Shown here piece by piece: positions 1 through 8,755 of a stretch of 37,018 bases of DNA. Made by a program: the position numbers and the translations under genes. Source of the stretch: Nitrospirota bacterium (GTDB taxonomy: Bacteria > Nitrospirota > Thermodesulfovibrionia > Thermodesulfovibrionales > UBA6898); contig JACRHE010000001.1 in NCBI GenBank assembly GCA_016217695.1, forward strand, positions 1 to 37,018, in the 5' to 3' direction. The notes below the pieces were generated by a model, which worked only from the letters and a program-made list of their open reading frames with translations, was not told the DNA's origin and searched no databases. The stretch's first letter is position 1; each line of letters starts with the position of its first letter.

Positions 1-1053
1 GACGCAGGGAAGAATATCCATGAAGGCGGCGGCAGTTACAGCTTCGTGGACCTCAACAGGGCAGGGGTGCCTCTGATGGAGATCGTGTCGGAGCCGGATA
101 TCAGGAGCCCGAAAGAGGCTGCGGAATATATGAAAAAGATCAGGGCGATTGTGAGATATCTCGGGGTCTGTGACGGCAATATGGAACAGGGCTCGCTCAG
201 GTGCGACGCCAACGTGTCAGTGCGTCCGGTGGGACAGAAGGAGTTCGGCACGCGCGCAGAGGTGAAGAACATCAACTCCTTCAGGTTTGTAGAAAAGGCG
301 ATCGAATACGAGATAAAAAGACAGATAGGCGTTATACAAGACGGCGGAAAAGTGATACAGGAGACGCGGCTCTGGGACCCGGGCAGGGGCATAACCGAAT
401 CCATGCGCTCCAAGGAAGAGGCGCACGATTACAGGTATTTCCCTGAGCCTGACCTTGTCCCGATCATGGCCGACAGGCAATGGATAGAAGAGATAAGGGA
501 GGCTCTGCCTGAGCTGCCGGATGCCAAGAGGAAGCGCTTTGTTTCAGAATACGAGCTTCCTGAGTACGACGCCGATCTCCTGACATCGGAAAAATACGTG
601 AGCGAATGGTTCGAGGAGGCTGTGAAGGCAGGCGGCCAGGCAAAGTCGGTATCGAACTGGATGATGGGCGAGCTGATGAGATGCCTAAACGAAGAGAATA
701 AGACCCTTGAGCAGATCAGCCTCAGGCCTAAGCAGCTGGCCGAAATGCTTAGGCTCATAGACAACAACACCATAAGCGGCAAGATAGCAAAGACAGTCTT
801 TGAGGAAATGTACAGGACAGGCAGGGATGCTGATCTGATCGTCAAGGAAAAAGGTCTTGTGCAGATAAGCGACTCGTCAGCCATCGAACAGGCTGTCGAA
901 GATGTGCTCTCAAAGAACGCCTCCGAAGTCGAGAGGCTGAAGGCGGGAGAGGAGAAGCTCTTTGGCTTTCTCGTGGGCCAGGTGATGAAGGCCACAAAGG
1001 GGAAGGCCAACCCCCAGATGGTTAACGACCTGATCAAAAAAAGACTCTCCTAA
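1..1053 (+). CDS. gatB: Asp/Glu-tRNA amidotransferase subunit B (3' part)
   Basis: GatB is the subunit of the GatCAB amidotransferase that binds misacylated Glu-tRNA(Gln) or Asp-tRNA(Asn) and activates it for transamidation in the cytoplasm. The frame is open from base 1, so the gene begins before the window. The ORF-track start at 46 is an internal GTG (Val), not a real start. Visible are the family segments [17 protein letters not shown] and RCDANVSVR, and [18 protein letters not shown]. The C-terminal YqeY-like tail ([18 protein letters not shown]) is complete. About 350 residues are present against roughly 475 in the family, so about a quarter is missing upstream. A hairpin-bearing dispersed repeat follows the stop. 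Its presence suggests the organism makes Gln- and/or Asn-tRNA indirectly (family knowledge). Confidence 0.97.
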   Translation, partial: DAGKNIHEGGGSYSFVDLNRAGVPLMEIVSEPDIRSPKEAAEYMKKIRAIVRYLGVCDGNMEQGSLRCDANVSVRPVGQKEFGTRAEVKNINSFRFVEKAIEYEIKRQIGVIQDGGKVIQETRLWDPGRGITESMRSKEEAHDYRYFPEPDLVPIMADRQWIEEIREALPELPDAKRKRFVSEYELPEYDADLLTSEKYVSEWFEEAVKAGGQAKSVSNWMMGELMRCLNEENKTLEQISLRPKQLAEMLRLIDNNTISGKIAKTVFEEMYRTGRDADLIVKEKGLVQISDSSAIEQAVEDVLSKNASEVERLKAGEEKLFGFLVGQVMKATKGKANPQMVNDLIKKRLS

Positions 1054-1090
1054 CCCCATATATTTAGGAATCACAAGTAAAACCTCGCTA

Positions 1091-1139
1091 TTTGTCATTG
1101 TATTTAAGTCCCCTCCTTCGGAGGGGTGGAGGGGTGGGT
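1091..1139 (+). repeat. Dispersed repeat family 1, copy 1 (CCCCTCC hairpin)
   Basis: The sequence TGTCATTGTAT, a short variable piece, then GTCCCCTCC, a 3-nt loop, GGAGGGG and TGGAGGGGTGGGT. It can fold CCCCTCC/GGAGGGG. A second, nearly identical copy lies at 8919-8967. It sits just 3' of gatB, but no T-tract follows the stem, so a terminator role is unproven. Confidence 0.7.
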
Positions 1140-1298
1140 AGATTTCTTTCGTGCCCTTCGTAAGCGCCAGCTATCAAAAATATCTCCCGTTTGCTCGGAG
1201 CAGACAATGCAAATCATTAAAAGCATGCTCGTATTGACGAAAGGCTTTGAGGATTGCCTGCCCCGCCATCTGCAACAACGCAAGTCCCTGACGCCTGA

Positions 1299-3983
1299 TT
1301 ACTGCCTCGGTATTGTAAAGTTATACGACCACCAGGAGGTCCAGTAATAATCATTTGGGCCAAAGAGGCTCCATCCCTCACTATGATGCGGCCCCAGCGT
1401 CTCGGTGATGTTGCAGCTCAAATATTCTTTGTTATAGATGCAGCTTCCAACATAAGCTCCCCCAAGCTCGACAGTGCCTTCCTCTTTTGCGATTCCGGGC
1501 TCAATTATGTACTGCGTTCCATAGGTTGAGGCACTACACTTCATGCCATCGCCTACAAATTCCCAGCCCAGTTTGTTGTTTACCAATATGTCGATCGCTT
1601 TCCCTGGCGTTACAGTTGTCCAGAAAGTGGCCGGCCCGCCCTGATCCGAACAGGTGCCGTAGACCTTATTTTCAGCTATCACCTCAACTGAGATGCCCGC
1701 TGTTCCGGAACCTGAATAAGTGAGAGCGGTCGGGCAGAAATCGAAGTCCGTCTCGGTCTCCTCGGTAATGAATTCGTATCTGATATCGCTGTCAAACGGT
1801 CCTCCTCCGCTCTTCCAGCTCCAGCAGTTGCCTGCCCCGAAACTCCAGGCTGCCTGAACATCGCAGCCGTTGGCAAGATTGTGCATGCAATTCGAAGCCC
1901 CCCAGGACCCGCATCCATAGGTCTTGAGGCATGACTCGAAGCAGTCGTCGTGCCATCTGCAACCCTCATGCGTCTTGCATGTCTTGATTATCCATTTGGT
2001 CTTTTCACCTGTGTTATTCTCTCCATCAGTGAGACATCGCCACTCTTCTGCGTCGACGCAGTTCGCCGGTGCGCAGTCAGGGCCGCAGGTACCCCTGCAT
2101 CTTGAGCCGCAAGTGCCGAACTCGCGGCCGTTCGTCGGCTCCGGAGTTGCAGCTGATGTTGCAGACCCTTCAAGGGCGCCTTCTCCATCCAGAGGGAAGT
2201 AGCCATAGACATGCGGTATCGGCGTCTCGTTGGAAAGAATCACCAGCGACGGCACTTCAAGTCCATTAAGACTATTAGTCGCAAGGTCTGTAAAGTATCT
2301 GCAGGAAGAGTTGACCGCAGTGTTCTGCACAGCAGTGAGGCGGTCGGTCGAGTTATATTTCAGGACCATCTGCCAGGGCATCAGAAGGGCGGCAGCTGCT
2401 GAGGGGTCCATACCCGTTGCCCTGCATCCGATCTCAAGAGGGATCAAGGCTATGGCCTTTGAAAGCTCGCCTGAGGCAAGGTCTGTAATCGCAGACTTTT
2501 CAGAGGCTGAAAGGCTGCCGTTGCCGTCCATCGTTAAGCCGTTCCATGTGATGGAACCCTTGCCCGGCTCACTGAGGCTGACCGACAGCTGTTTCTGGCT
2601 GCTGTCAAGAAGTATGGAGGCTGTGGCCTTTCCATTGCCTCCGGGAGCTGCGTTGAACCTGAAGGTGCGGTTGTCGCTAAAGGTTATATATCTGCCGCTC
2701 ACCTCTCCTGAGCTGCCGGTCGGGTCGAGCTCCAGCTCTCCTGCCAGGATCCTTCCTCCTGCTACCTTAAACCTGATCTCATTGGAATTTCCGCTTTCAG
2801 CTCCGGGTCCGTAAGCCCCGACAGCGAAGTAGTACATGCCTGCCGGTATCCAGGAAACGCTCATCGGCCCCAGCTGAGTATTAGTTCCAAGCTCTATGCT
2901 TCCTGCATAATTTCCAGGCCCTGCTCCGAAATATCCCCTGTATCCGCTCGCTCCTGCTGCAGCATCCCACAGGATCGTTATGGCATCGCCCTGATATGAA
3001 TATCTCAGGTTGGAAGGAGACGAGACAAGGGAAGCTGCCGACTTCGTAAATGAGATCTCGTTTGAATATCCGCTCTCCCCCGAAGAATTATAAGCCTGCA
3101 CAGCAATATAATAAGTCCCTGCCGGAAGCCAGCTGACATCAATAGGCCCTATCTGCGTAATGTTTCCCATGTCGAACTCATAAATATAATTACCTGTTTG
3201 GAGCCCTGCGCTTAATCTGTATCCGGTGGCCCCTGTTACGGCATTCCATGAAATGGTCAGGCTGTTTTCTGACAGGGTATGGTGAAGGTTCTGCGGGGCC
3301 TGAGGCGCCGAAGGTCCTGCTGCGTTTAAAGGACCCGCACATACATTGTCGAAGCGGACATCAGTGCCGGATTCCTGGGCAGTGAGCCAGAGCGTGTTGA
3401 TGAGAAGCGGAGCCATTGCGAAATTACCCTGAAACTTAAGGGAGGTATCCTGCCTGTTTATGCGAAGGGTAATCGCATTTTCGGAGTATGCGACTCCAAT
3501 TGAATTAACATTTGCGCCTGCAGCCAGCTTTTCAGACTGATACCACGCCTTATTGACAACATCCCAACCTATGAGATAGGCATTGCCTGAGCCGAAGATG
3601 ATCGCGCCCACGCCGTCAAGTGTACGCTGATCCACACCCAAATATGCATCGCCGTTTGTAAACGGGTAGATGCCGTAAGCGCCGCCCTGCGGCAGAAGAT
3701 CCCTGTAAACATCCACGTCGAGCGTGAAGAAGTCATAAGGATAGAAGGCGGCCTCTGCATGAGCCATCTTTCCTGATGTGATCTGGTCGACATTGAGCAT
3801 CTCTCCTTGCAAAGACCAGCTGCCGTTGGACCACGTCCAGCTGTTTGCCGACAGCCCGGAGAAATCCTCAAAAAAATACGTGCAGGAATCGGTTACAGAG
3901 GCTGCTTCGACCGGGTTCATCATAACAGGGACCATAATAAGCGAAAAGATCAGAACAGCTTTCAGCGCTGCGGCTCTTGACAT
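1299..3983 (-). CDS. Secreted FN3 protein with Cys-rich phospholipase A2-like domain
   Basis: Predicted exported protein of 894 aa. The start was chosen at the ATG preceded by AAGGAGG seven bases away; the longer track ORF adds 14 unlikely residues. A signal peptide (MSRAAALKAVLIFSLIM...VEAA) is followed by a jelly-roll/concanavalin-like stretch (about 30-215). Two fibronectin-III-like repeats come next (about 225-315 and 320-405), sharing the SWxPAGxYYxAVxAY pattern. A region of unknown type follows. At about 620-730 a Cys-rich module contains CGSRCRGTCGPDC and, near residue 676, GCRWHDDCFESC. The latter resembles the CCxxHDxCY catalytic signature of secreted phospholipases A2. A beta-rich C-terminal part follows. 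Lipid hydrolysis is inference from the His-Asp motif and Cys pattern only; a non-catalytic binding domain is possible. The gene is divergent from the kinase at 4295. Confidence 0.8.
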   Translation of the reverse strand: MSRAAALKAVLIFSLIMVPVMMNPVEAASVTDSCTYFFEDFSGLSANSWTWSNGSWSLQGEMLNVDQITSGKMAHAEAAFYPYDFFTLDVDVYRDLLPQGGAYGIYPFTNGDAYLGVDQRTLDGVGAIIFGSGNAYLIGWDVVNKAWYQSEKLAAGANVNSIGVAYSENAITLRINRQDTSLKFQGNFAMAPLLINTLWLTAQESGTDVRFDNVCAGPLNAAGPSAPQAPQNLHHTLSENSLTISWNAVTGATGYRLSAGLQTGNYIYEFDMGNITQIGPIDVSWLPAGTYYIAVQAYNSSGESGYSNEISFTKSAASLVSSPSNLRYSYQGDAITILWDAAAGASGYRGYFGAGPGNYAGSIELGTNTQLGPMSVSWIPAGMYYFAVGAYGPGAESGNSNEIRFKVAGGRILAGELELDPTGSSGEVSGRYITFSDNRTFRFNAAPGGNGKATASILLDSSQKQLSVSLSEPGKGSITWNGLTMDGNGSLSASEKSAITDLASGELSKAIALIPLEIGCRATGMDPSAAAALLMPWQMVLKYNSTDRLTAVQNTAVNSSCRYFTDLATNSLNGLEVPSLVILSNETPIPHVYGYFPLDGEGALEGSATSAATPEPTNGREFGTCGSRCRGTCGPDCAPANCVDAEEWRCLTDGENNTGEKTKWIIKTCKTHEGCRWHDDCFESCLKTYGCGSWGASNCMHNLANGCDVQAAWSFGAGNCWSWKSGGGPFDSDIRYEFITEETETDFDFCPTALTYSGSGTAGISVEVIAENKVYGTCSDQGGPATFWTTVTPGKAIDILVNNKLGWEFVGDGMKCSASTYGTQYIIEPGIAKEEGTVELGGAYVGSCIYNKEYLSCNITETLGPHHSEGWSLFGPNDYYWTSWWSYNFTIPRQ

Positions 3984-4294
3984 CGAGACCTCCTTATTTA
4001 AACAAGTCGGTTTATTTTCCCCCAAACACCTCTTTTTTGTAAACCCAAACCCTCAAAGCCTTTCAAGGGTATGAGAACTGGAGAGCCGCGGTAAGCGGAG
4101 GCAGGCAAACTTCAAGAGCCTTTCAAGGCGATATGATTTGATCAGGGCATGGCAGTGTAATAATCGCTCTCCCATGACCATTCGATGAGGACAGGAGTGT
4201 CGGCGGTCGGCGTGGAGTGCCTGCTAAAGTTTTGCGCCGGTATTCCGATAAATAGATACACACTAATATGTCTTGATAAACAGAGGAATCAACT
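3984..4294. other. Divergent intergenic region
   Basis: This 311-bp gap holds the RBS of the minus-strand secreted protein (AAGGAGG at about 3989-3995), dispersed repeat family 2 (about 4049-4155), and the leader of the kinase gene, with AGAGGA before its ATG. No convincing ORF or tRNA was seen. Confidence 0.6.
4049..4155 (+). repeat. Dispersed repeat family 2, copy 1 (interrupted)
   Basis: AACCCTCAAAGCCTTTCAA and GCGATATGATTTGATCAGG...CATGGC match the contiguous element at 16210-16256. Here the two halves are separated by about 60 bp bounded by the 12-bp direct repeat AGCCTTTCAAGG (4057-4068 and 4117-4128). The pattern fits an insertion or a local duplication. Confidence 0.65.
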
Positions 4295-6580
4295 ATGCCC
4301 ATGTCCGGCGGAAAAGAATCATTTCCAGTGCTGCGGCAGTATCCGGTGGCGTTGCTTGCGGCATGGTCGGTCCTCGTGCTCATTTCAATAGCCTTCAATA
4401 TCTATCAGAGCCACCAGGAGACACTTGAGAAGGCCCGCATCGAGGCAAGGACATATTTTGAGCTGAACCTCTATTACCGGAAATACATCGCAGGCCTGGG
4501 AGGAGTATATGCGCCTGTCGATAAGGTAGAGCCCAATCCTTTTCTTGACGTGCCTGAACGGGACGTCACCACAACCGACGGAAAAAAGCTGACCCTTATG
4601 AATCCTGCATACATGACGAGGCAGGTCTTTGAAATCATCAGAAAATATTCTGAGCTGCCTGTGCTCAACAAGCTCACCAGTCTGAAAAATGTTAACCCTG
4701 CAAATTATCCTGATGCGTGGGAGAAAAAGGCGCTCCTTGGCTTTGAAAGAGGGGAGAAAGAGGCCAGCGTTGTGATCAATATGAATGGGAGGCCTTATCT
4801 GAGACTGGCCATGCCGTTTGTGACTGAGGAGGCCTGCCTGAAGTGTCATGAACATCAGGGGTACAGCATAGGAGATATCAGAGGGGGAATAAGCATGGCT
4901 GTTCCGCTTGAGCCCTATTTTGCAAGTGAAGCCAATACGAGAAGGACGATAATCCTCAGTCATATGCTTTTGTGGTTTCTGGTAAGTGCGGCCATCGTTG
5001 TCTTCACAAGGAAGAGCATGACACAGCAGCGGCAGTTAGCTGAGAGTGAATGGAAATTCAGGACCCTTTCCGAATACTCTGCTGACTGGGAGTTCTGGGT
5101 CACCGGTGATAATGCGATCCTGTTTATGACGCCATCCTGCAGCGACATCACAGGATATGCCCCGGAGGAGTTCAATGAAAACCCGCGGCTTATGACAGAC
5201 ATCATCCATCTGGATGACAGGGCTCTGTGGCAAAAGCATCTGGACGATTTTACGCTACCCCTGCACGATGAGATGGAGTTCCGGATTATTACAAAGGAAG
5301 GAGAGGTGAAATGGCTTTCCCATATATGCCGGCCCATCTTTAAAGAAAATGTCTTTCTCGGCAGGAGGGTCAGCAACAGGGACATAACCGACAGGAAGAA
5401 GCTGGAGGCGCAACTCCTTCAGGCCCAGAAGATGGAGGCTGTCGGACATCTTGCAGGCGGTATAGCGCATGATTTCAATAATATCCTTACTGCGATAATA
5501 GGATACTGCAACCTGCTGCAGATGAAGATGGAGAAGGGCTCCCCGCTCAAAAACTATATCGATCAGATACTCTCGACAGCCGAGAAGGCCTCCTCCCTTA
5601 CCCATCAGATCCTCATATTCAGCAGAAAGCAGGTGATTAACCCGAGGCCCGTGAACCTCGGCGAGATCGTCAGGGATGTGGAGAAGCTGCTCACGAGGCT
5701 TATAGGTGAAGATATCGAGCTGAAGACGGAGGTCTCAGGAGATGATCTTGTTGTTATGGCGGACAGGGGCCAGATAGACCAGGTCCTGATGAACCTGGCA
5801 ACGAATGCTCGGGATGCCATGCCCGGTGGAGGACTGCTCAGCATCAGTACCGAGAAGGTCCATATCGATGCTGATTATGTCAGGGTTCACGGCTACGGGA
5901 TACCCGGCAGCTATGGCGTCATCTCTGTCTCTGATTCAGGAACAGGCATGGATCAGGAGACGAGAAAGAGGATATTTGAGCCCTTCTTTACCACAAAGAA
6001 TTCGGGCAAGGGTACAGGCCTCGGCCTTTCTATGGTCTACGGGATTGTCAAGCAGCACAACGGATATATAAACGTATACAGCGAGCAGGGGAACGGGACC
6101 ATCTTCAGGACATACCTGCCTCTCACAGATGAGCGTCTGGAACCGGCACTGATGAAGATGCCGCATCAACAATACGGAGGAACTGAGACGATCCTCCTGG
6201 CTGAGGATAATGAGGAGGTGCGGAGCCTTATCAGGCATGTGCTCGAGGAGTCCGGATATAAGGTGATAGAGGCGGTGGACGGAGAAGATGCCGCAGCCGT
6301 ATTTCAGAAATACAGAAGCGAGATAAAGCTCCTCATATTTGATGTGATCATGCCCAGGAAGAGCGGCATAGACGCTTATGAAGAGATCAGTGCGACAAGT
6401 CCAGGCACAGACGTGCTTTTCATGAGCGGCTACACAGCGGATGTCCTGCTCAATAAAGGCATATTGAAGGAAGGGCTGAATTTTATCTTAAAGCCGGCCT
6501 CACCTGTCGAGCTGCTTCAGAAGGTGGGAGAGCTCCTTGAGAAAAGCCGGAAGCTGAAGGGCGCAGGGCATGCTGCTTAG
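4295..6580 (+). CDS. Hybrid histidine kinase with Tll0287-like heme sensor domain
   Basis: Membrane sensor kinase of 761 aa. TM1 is at about 14-33. A periplasmic Tll0287-like (DUF3365) domain spans about 40-215 with a c-type heme motif CLKCH near residue 181. TM2 (HMLLWFLVSAAIVVF) follows at about 222-243. A PAS domain lies at about 255-370. The dimerisation/phosphoacceptor box GGIAHDFNN has its His near 391. The HATPase region has [14 protein letters not shown] and [20 protein letters not shown]-terminal receiver (about 640-755) has LLIFDVIMP (Asp near 682) and FILKPAS. AGAGGA seven bases upstream supports this start. The covalent heme suggests redox or gas sensing (inference). The kinase core closely resembles that of the gene at 29974. 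No separate output regulator is adjacent. Confidence 0.93.
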   Translation: MPMSGGKESFPVLRQYPVALLAAWSVLVLISIAFNIYQSHQETLEKARIEARTYFELNLYYRKYIAGLGGVYAPVDKVEPNPFLDVPERDVTTTDGKKLTLMNPAYMTRQVFEIIRKYSELPVLNKLTSLKNVNPANYPDAWEKKALLGFERGEKEASVVINMNGRPYLRLAMPFVTEEACLKCHEHQGYSIGDIRGGISMAVPLEPYFASEANTRRTIILSHMLLWFLVSAAIVVFTRKSMTQQRQLAESEWKFRTLSEYSADWEFWVTGDNAILFMTPSCSDITGYAPEEFNENPRLMTDIIHLDDRALWQKHLDDFTLPLHDEMEFRIITKEGEVKWLSHICRPIFKENVFLGRRVSNRDITDRKKLEAQLLQAQKMEAVGHLAGGIAHDFNNILTAIIGYCNLLQMKMEKGSPLKNYIDQILSTAEKASSLTHQILIFSRKQVINPRPVNLGEIVRDVEKLLTRLIGEDIELKTEVSGDDLVVMADRGQIDQVLMNLATNARDAMPGGGLLSISTEKVHIDADYVRVHGYGIPGSYGVISVSDSGTGMDQETRKRIFEPFFTTKNSGKGTGLGLSMVYGIVKQHNGYINVYSEQGNGTIFRTYLPLTDERLEPALMKMPHQQYGGTETILLAEDNEEVRSLIRHVLEESGYKVIEAVDGEDAAAVFQKYRSEIKLLIFDVIMPRKSGIDAYEEISATSPGTDVLFMSGYTADVLLNKGILKEGLNFILKPASPVELLQKVGELLEKSRKLKGAGHAA

Positions 6581-7236
6581 GACTTCACTATCCTGCCGTC
6601 TTTAAGTGTGACCACCCTGTCTGCGCGGCCTGCAAGCTCCTGGTTGTGGGTGACCATGACCACCGTATATCCCCTGAGGTGGAGGGACTTAAGCAGGCCG
6701 AAGATCTTTTCACTGTTTTCGGTGTCGAGATTGCCTGTTGGCTCGTCTGCCAGGAGTATCTCCGGAGTATTTACGAGCGCCCTGGCTATGGCGACCCTCT
6801 GCATCTCTCCGCCGCTTAACTGGCCCGGAAGGTGATGAGTTCTGTTTTGAAGTCCGACCATCTCCAGAAGAGATTCGATCTCTCCTTTTTGTGCCGGCCT
6901 TCTGCTGAAGACAGCCGGAAGCCTTACGTTATCGAATACACTGAGTCCCGGGATAAGGTAAAACTGCTGAAACACAAACCCGATCTTTTTCCTCCTTGTC
7001 CCGACCAGCTCTTTTTCGGTCATATGCTCTGCGCGCATAGGACCTATCTTTACCGAACCCCTGGTGGGAAGGTCGAGACAACCGAGTATATGCATGAGAG
7101 AGGTCTTTCCCGCACCCGAGGGACCCACTATCGAGACAAACTCAGCCACGGAGATCACGAGATCTATTCCCCTCAGGGCATGGACCTCTTCTGCGCCCCT
7201 TTTATAGATCTTTTCTACTCCTGCAAGCTCTATCAT
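6577..7236 (-). CDS. ABC transporter ATP-binding protein (LolD/MacB type)
   Basis: Cytoplasmic ATPase of 219 aa powering the FtsX-like permease encoded just upstream. Walker A GPSGAGKTS lies near residue 40, the signature is LSGGEMQRVAIARAL, Walker B is LLADEPTGNLD, and the switch His is in VMVTHNQEL. The start MIELAGVEKIYKRG was chosen because its ATG overlaps the TGA of the permease (ATGA), a translational-coupling arrangement; the 14 extra residues in the track belong to the permease region. The 3' end overlaps the convergent kinase gene by a few bases. Family members extract lipoproteins or export peptides and macrolides; the substrate cannot be read here. Confidence 0.95.
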   Translation of the reverse strand: MIELAGVEKIYKRGAEEVHALRGIDLVISVAEFVSIVGPSGAGKTSLMHILGCLDLPTRGSVKIGPMRAEHMTEKELVGTRRKKIGFVFQQFYLIPGLSVFDNVRLPAVFSRRPAQKGEIESLLEMVGLQNRTHHLPGQLSGGEMQRVAIARALVNTPEILLADEPTGNLDTENSEKIFGLLKSLHLRGYTVVMVTHNQELAGRADRVVTLKDGRIVKS

Positions 7237-8396
7237 CCCCTGATCGCCTCTATGGGGCTTATCCTTGACGCCTTCCATGCCGGATAGAGCCCAGACAGGA
7301 TACCGATGAAGGAGATGAAGGCTATGCTCAGCAAGGCAATGCCTGCGTCGAAGCTGACCATATTGCCGCCCGGCACATATGGCATAACCTTTCGCACAAA
7401 GGCCTCTATAAGACCGCTGCCCGTAACAGAAAGAAACAGGCCTGTGAGGCTTCCGGTCATGGTAAGAAGAGCGGCCTCCTTCAGGATGATCCTGAATATG
7501 TCCGGCCTTGACGCGCCTATCGCCCTCATCATGCCGATCTCCTGAGTCCTCTCAAACACAGCCATGAGCATGGAGTTCATTACGCCGAAACCGCTCACGA
7601 TAATGGCCACGAAGGCCATTGAGAGACTGAGCGCCTTTGCAGAGGCGGCAAGGTTGGCTATGCTGTTCATCACCTGGTTCATGGTCACGATCTGGATGCC
7701 CGGAACCTTTTCAGAGAGTGCGTCGGTTATCTTTGTCAGAAGAGCCGGGTCTTTTACACGCACGCCGATAGCGGTCGCTCCTGAGGGCTTTTTGAAGACA
7801 GCCTGCGCTGTTACAAAGGGGATATAGATGAAGGCATCGTCCTGGCTGCCGGTCTTTTTCACGATGCCTGTTACAGTGAAGGTCCTGCTGATATTAGGAT
7901 AGGAGATCGTGCTTCCAGGCTTTATACCCCTGTGGGAAGCCACTTCTGAGCCCATGAGCACCTCGTTTTCTCCCTCAGGTATCTTTCCATCTATCTCCCA
8001 TGAGGGTTTCAGCAGCCCGATCTTCTGCATCTCCATGCCGTAGACAAGGTCGACCCTTCCTTCTTCCGGATTCGGAAGTTGAGACACCAGGAGCGGTGAT
8101 GCAAACTCTATATCATCAGCCGCCTTCACCTTTTCCAGAACCGACAGGTCGAGGAACTTGGGTATTACGGAGCCGTGAAGCACCAGGGAGGCCACCTCGT
8201 GGGGGCACCCTGAGGGAACGACCATGAAATGCAGGCCGGTCCTCTGAAGCTCGCGCTCAAGACCCTTGTGAAAGCCCTTGTTAAAGGAAAGGATAGAGAG
8301 GAGGACTGCTGCTGAAACGGCGATGCCGAGCATGGTGAGCACGCTGCGTGTTTTATGCCTTGCAAGGTTTGTAAAGGCGAGGCGAAGAAAGACCAT
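7233..8396 (-). CDS. FtsX-like/MacB-type ABC permease
   Basis: Inner-membrane permease of 387 aa with the MacB topology. The N-terminal TM (ARHKTRSVLTMLGIAVSAAVLLSI) is followed by a periplasmic core domain (about 45-230) and three C-terminal TMs. The latter include FVAIIVSGFGVMNSMLMAVFERTQEIGMMRAIGA and the ending GLYPAWKASRISPIEAIRG, both hallmarks of the FtsX family. The ATG overlaps the TAA of the upstream lipoprotein gene by one base (TAATG), and its own TGA overlaps the ATPase start. This gives a compact three-gene operon. It works with the ATPase as a mechanotransmission-type transporter rather than a channel (family knowledge). Confidence 0.95.
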   Translation of the reverse strand: MVFLRLAFTNLARHKTRSVLTMLGIAVSAAVLLSILSFNKGFHKGLERELQRTGLHFMVVPSGCPHEVASLVLHGSVIPKFLDLSVLEKVKAADDIEFASPLLVSQLPNPEEGRVDLVYGMEMQKIGLLKPSWEIDGKIPEGENEVLMGSEVASHRGIKPGSTISYPNISRTFTVTGIVKKTGSQDDAFIYIPFVTAQAVFKKPSGATAIGVRVKDPALLTKITDALSEKVPGIQIVTMNQVMNSIANLAASAKALSLSMAFVAIIVSGFGVMNSMLMAVFERTQEIGMMRAIGASRPDIFRIILKEAALLTMTGSLTGLFLSVTGSGLIEAFVRKVMPYVPGGNMVSFDAGIALLSIAFISFIGILSGLYPAWKASRISPIEAIRG

Positions 8397-8755
8397 TATC
8401 TCAGTTCTCCGCCGAGGGCCGACACCTGTATCTCCTGCTCAAAGAGGTTGACGGTGCCGGAGACCTTTACAGGTCTGCCCATGTTTGGAGTGAGCGAGAG
8501 GTTTGCAGGGGCAAGGTTTATGAATACCTGGCCTGTGTCGTCCTGCAGGACGAACCAGCAGCCGTTGCTTCCGCACTGAGAAGATATCTTGCCCTGAAGG
8601 GTCACAACTTTGCCGAGCAAAGAGGAGTCAAGGAAGATATCCTTCACCTTTTTTTCAGGGGCGGCCCTGTCTATGCCTGAACCGAATTTCTGTCCTGAAC
8701 ATGCAGAGAGCATGAACAGGAGGATGACAACTGAAGCCACAATATTTTTTCTCAT
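8396..8755 (-). CDS. OB-fold lipoprotein, first gene of the ABC operon
   Basis: Predicted lipoprotein of 119 aa. The start MRKNIVASV was chosen because AAGGA precedes it and because it gives a proper signal peptide ending in the lipobox LSAC. The mature part has an OB-fold-like pattern: GKVVTLQGKISSQ, then CGSNGCWFVLQDDTGQVFIN, then PVKVSGTVNLFEQEIQVSALGG. The CGSNGCW pair of cysteines could form a disulfide or bind metal (inference). It resembles small periplasmic tRNA_anti-like or DUF4920-like proteins, but membership is not certain. The gene is coupled to the permease by TAATG, suggesting a periplasmic partner of the transporter. Confidence 0.85.
   Translation of the reverse strand: MRKNIVASVVILLFMLSACSGQKFGSGIDRAAPEKKVKDIFLDSSLLGKVVTLQGKISSQCGSNGCWFVLQDDTGQVFINLAPANLSLTPNMGRPVKVSGTVNLFEQEIQVSALGGELR

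Noticed and set aside
429-1037. 202-aa minus-strand ORF opposite gatB
   Set aside because: Antisense to a confident GatB frame; Ser/Leu-rich composition typical of shadows.
1126-1347. 73-aa plus-strand ORF after gatB
   Set aside because: It starts with GTG inside the dispersed repeat and overlaps the 3' end of the secreted-protein gene antisense; no RBS and no family match.
2230-2814. 194-aa plus-strand ORF within the secreted FN3 gene
   Set aside because: Antisense shadow; the minus-strand frame has a signal peptide, RBS and repeat structure.
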